Position numbers and translations under genes: made by a program. The notes beneath the pieces are model-generated. The model did not search any database. It was not told the origin of the DNA and saw nothing but the letters and a program-made list of their open reading frames with translations. 64,000 nt of DNA from Streptosporangium sp. NBC_01495 (lineage in GTDB: Bacteria; Actinomycetota; Actinomycetes; Streptosporangiales; Streptosporangiaceae). Position 1 is the stretch's first letter; every line of letters starts with the position of its first letter. The stretch lies in NCBI RefSeq assembly GCF_036250735.1, contig NZ_CP109430.1, forward strand, positions 10,292,001 to 10,356,000. Direction: 5' to 3'. Shown here in pieces: positions 61,575 to 64,000 of the stretch.

Positions 61575-62786
61575 CTAGCGTCGCCGCCTCACCGTCCACT
61601 GGCGTCCGAAGAGCATGATGACCGGGAGCGTGCAGACCAGCGCCCCGGCGACGGCCAGGGGGCGCTCCAGCCACCAGAACAGGTCAGGCCGCACCCTCTC
61701 GCCGGGCCCGCCGCCCGCCAGCCACCAGGTCAGCGCCACCCAGATCGCCATGCCGGTCGTGTGGAACAGGAACAGCGGGAGCGCGAACCGGTTCACCGTC
61801 TCGTTCACGCGCTGCCACCTGGGGCGTGCGAGCAGGCGTTCCATGGACGGCCTCAGCACCTCCACCAGGCCGATCTGGAAGATCAGCAGCGCCACGATGA
61901 CGAAGGTGGGCGGCGCCATGTTGGACAGCTTGTCGCCGGGAACGCCCACCATCGAGCCCGGGTAGATGCCCGAGTAGACCAGGCCGAAGAGGGCGAACAG
62001 CCCGGTCCACAGGATGGCGACGTCGAAGCGGCGGGGAAGCGCCACCACCCGGTCGTAGAAGAATCCGGCCTGGTGGGCCAGTCCCCAGACGATGATCATG
62101 TTGAGCCAGCCCGCGGCCTCGTACCCGTAGCGCAGCCGCAGCACGTCGACGACGAGCGCCGCCCCCGCCAGCCAGATCAGGGCCAGCACGTCGTAGTGCC
62201 GGTGCAGCCAGAGCGAGATCGGCAGCAGGGCGATCAGCACGAGGTAGACGCCGATGAACCAGAGCGGGCTGATGACGAGCAGGACCACGCGGTCCATCCA
62301 GTCGACCCCGAACGCCCGTGTCACGATCACGCCGAACACGATCCAGGTCCCGGCCAGCGCCAGCGCGGGGATCGCGAGGCTCCGGATGCGCCGCGACACG
62401 AAGGTGCCGATGCCGACCCCGCGCTCGCGGGCCCGGTTCCACGACAGCAGGTGGACGTACCCGCCCACGTAGAAGAAGAGCGGCAGCACCTGCAGCAGCC
62501 ACGTCAGGATCCACAGTCCCGAGGTGAAGCCCAGCGGGCTCGTCGGCGAGGGGCCGCCCGGCCCCCACTGCAGGATCGTGAACGCCCAGTGCCAGACGAC
62601 CACGACGATCAGGCTGAACGCGCGCAGCCAGTCGACGTACCGGTCCCGCTGTGCCCCGCTCGCGACCGGAGGAGCCTCGGACGGCACGGAATCCGCTTCG
62701 GCGGGGGGCCCGGAGGTTTCCGGGGAGGGGGGTGTGGGGAGCGCCGAGGGGGTCGCCCTCTCCTGGTCTCCACCGGGTTCGATCAT
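61575..62786 (-). CDS. Acyltransferase-3 family membrane protein
   Basis: 403 residues. After a hydrophilic 45-residue start, RDRYVDWLRAFSLIVVVVWH carries the family motif with the catalytic-type His, followed by about ten membrane helices and SRRIRSLAIPALALAGTWIV. Members transfer acyl groups to exported sugars or lipids. The target is unknown. Convergent with the folate operon, and next to nuoD on the same strand. Confidence 0.88.
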   Translation of the reverse strand: MIEPGGDQERATPSALPTPPSPETSGPPAEADSVPSEAPPVASGAQRDRYVDWLRAFSLIVVVVWHWAFTILQWGPGGPSPTSPLGFTSGLWILTWLLQVLPLFFYVGGYVHLLSWNRARERGVGIGTFVSRRIRSLAIPALALAGTWIVFGVIVTRAFGVDWMDRVVLLVISPLWFIGVYLVLIALLPISLWLHRHYDVLALIWLAGAALVVDVLRLRYGYEAAGWLNMIIVWGLAHQAGFFYDRVVALPRRFDVAILWTGLFALFGLVYSGIYPGSMVGVPGDKLSNMAPPTFVIVALLIFQIGLVEVLRPSMERLLARPRWQRVNETVNRFALPLFLFHTTGMAIWVALTWWLAGGGPGERVRPDLFWWLERPLAVAGALVCTLPVIMLFGRQWTVRRRR

Positions 62787-62803
62787 GCGGTTCCAACCGT
62801 GCC

Positions 62804-63988
62804 TTACTTGTCGATGTCGCCGACGACGAAGAACATCGAGCCCAGGATGGCCACCATGTCCGAGACCAGGTGGCCGGGAAGCATCTCACGCAGCACCTGG
62901 ACGTTGTTGAAGGAGGCCGAGCGGAGCTTCATCCGCCACGGCGTCTTCTCCCCGCGCGAGACCAGGTAGTAGCCGTTGAGGCCCAGCGGGCTCTCCGTCC
63001 AGGCGTAGGTGTGGCCCTCGGGAACCTTCAGCACCTTGGGCAGGCGCTGGTTGATCGGCCCAGGGGGTAGTTCGAGGAGCCGTTCCACGCAGGCGTCGGC
63101 CAGGTCGAGGGAGACCTTCACCTGTTCCAGCAGCACCTCGAACCGGGCGTGGCAGTCTCCCGCGGACCGGGTGACGACCTTCACCGGCAGCTCCCCGTAG
63201 GCGAGGTACGGCTCGTCCCTGCGCAGGTCGACGTCGACGCCGGAGGCGCGGGCGATCGGGCCGCTCACGCCGTACTGCATGATCGTCTCGCGGTCGAGGA
63301 CGCCCACCCCGCGCGTGCGGGCGAGGAAGATCTCGTTCCCGGCGATCAGGTTCTCGATGTCGGGCAGCCGTCGCCGCACGTCGGCCACGGCCTGGGCGAC
63401 CCGGCCCGTCCACCCCTCGGGGAGCTCCTCCTTCAGGCCGCCGACCCGGTTGAACATGTAGTGCATGCGCCCGCCGGAGATCTCCTCCATCACGGCCTGG
63501 AGGGTCTCGCGCTCCCGGAACGCGTAGAAGACCGGGGTGATCGCGCCGAGCTCCAGCGGGTAGGACCCGAGGAACATCAGGTGGCTGAGCACCCGGTTGA
63601 GCTCGGCCATCAGCGTGCGGGTCCAGACGGCCCTGACCGGCACCTCCATGCCGAGCATCCGCTCCACCGCGAGCACGACGCCCAGCTCGTTGGCGAACGC
63701 CGACAGCCAGTCGTGCCGGTTGGCCAGCACGATGATCTGCCGGTAGTCGCGCACCTCGAAGAGCTTCTCGGCGCCCCGGTGCATGTAGCCCACGATCGGC
63801 TCGGCCGAGCTGATCCGTTCGCCGTCCAGCGTGAGCCGCAGCCGCAGCACACCGTGCGTGGACGGGTGCTGCGGCCCGATGTTGAGGATCATGTCCTCGG
63901 TCGCGAGCTCCTTGCCGTCCGCCCCCCGCACGGCTTCGGCTCCAGCCCCCAGCCCCACGCTCAGCTCACGGGGCGCGCCTTCAGTCAT
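62804..63988 (-). CDS. nuoD: NADH-quinone oxidoreductase subunit D, orphan copy
   Basis: 394 residues. Hallmarks: NIGPQHPSTHGVLRLRLTLD, GYMHRGAEKLFEVRDYRQII, RHDWLSAFANELG, GVSGPIARASGVDVDLRRDE. NuoD forms the quinone pocket of complex I with NuoB. No other nuo gene is next to it inside the window. Streptomyces carries a second, separate nuoD in the same chromosomal area, so this is probably that paralogue. Its start may lie at or near 63988; the few bases to the window end show no other gene. Confidence 0.93.
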   Translation of the reverse strand: MTEGAPRELSVGLGAGAEAVRGADGKELATEDMILNIGPQHPSTHGVLRLRLTLDGERISSAEPIVGYMHRGAEKLFEVRDYRQIIVLANRHDWLSAFANELGVVLAVERMLGMEVPVRAVWTRTLMAELNRVLSHLMFLGSYPLELGAITPVFYAFRERETLQAVMEEISGGRMHYMFNRVGGLKEELPEGWTGRVAQAVADVRRRLPDIENLIAGNEIFLARTRGVGVLDRETIMQYGVSGPIARASGVDVDLRRDEPYLAYGELPVKVVTRSAGDCHARFEVLLEQVKVSLDLADACVERLLELPPGPINQRLPKVLKVPEGHTYAWTESPLGLNGYYLVSRGEKTPWRMKLRSASFNNVQVLREMLPGHLVSDMVAILGSMFFVVGDIDK

Positions 63989-64000
63989 AGGGCCATGCTG

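Overview
High-GC DNA with frequent GTG starts, SARP, DUF397 and DUF5753 genes and the core block dacB - zinc protease - tilS - hpt - ftsH - folE - folP - folB - folK - DUF3180 - (opposite strand) acyltransferase and nuoD. This points to an actinomycete, most likely in or near the Streptosporangiaceae. The placement is an inference from gene order and family content only.

Layout. 1-2.8 kb: a possible nucleotide-second-messenger immunity locus, with a P-loop protein cut by the window edge, a class III cyclase-like protein, a Pycsar-effector-like membrane protein and a Crp-type regulator. 3.1-10.4 kb: exported TAP-like hydrolase, tRNA-Thr(CGT), a frameshifted gene, a small toxin/antitoxin-like pair, a DUF418 membrane protein, a Tat-exported beta-propeller-like protein, a DsbA-like oxidoreductase, an ABM-like protein and a decayed tRNA. 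10.6-13.5 kb: two exported cell-wall hydrolases that share a nearly identical 803-bp repeat module. 14.7-20.9 kb: a small exported peptide, a 1089-residue SARP-NB-ARC-TPR regulator and a bifunctional penicillin-binding protein.

21-43 kb is accessory and eroded: an intact IS3 element, serially duplicated DUF5753-regulator/DUF397 genes, small genes behind look-alike leader hairpins, a STAND-like P-loop protein with a long TPR array, a GNAT, an aldo/keto reductase and HTH protein under twin operators, a heterodimeric ABC exporter, a HEPN/MNT pair, an intact IS256-family element, a HAD-methyltransferase fusion and a run of truncated genes (transposase, PIN toxin, sigma factor, ATPase). The 5' end of the ABC-F gene at 43.3 kb occurs twice more at 36.8 and 38.1 kb as short fragments.

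43.3-64 kb is mostly conserved chromosome: ABC-F ATPase, lipoprotein, sigma-like membrane protein, NlpC/P60 hydrolase, inorganic pyrophosphatase, D-alanyl-D-alanine carboxypeptidase, then the tilS/hpt/ftsH/folate operon and a single nuoD without other complex I genes beside it. The folate genes from folP to DUF3180 overlap by 4 bases each, so they should be co-transcribed and translationally coupled.

The best candidate for an undescribed system is the cyclase/P-loop/effector set at 1-1914. The cyclase C-terminus and the P-loop protein N-terminus carry the same short motif, which suggests they bind each other, and a 40-bp perfect palindrome lies between the cyclase and the divergent effector.
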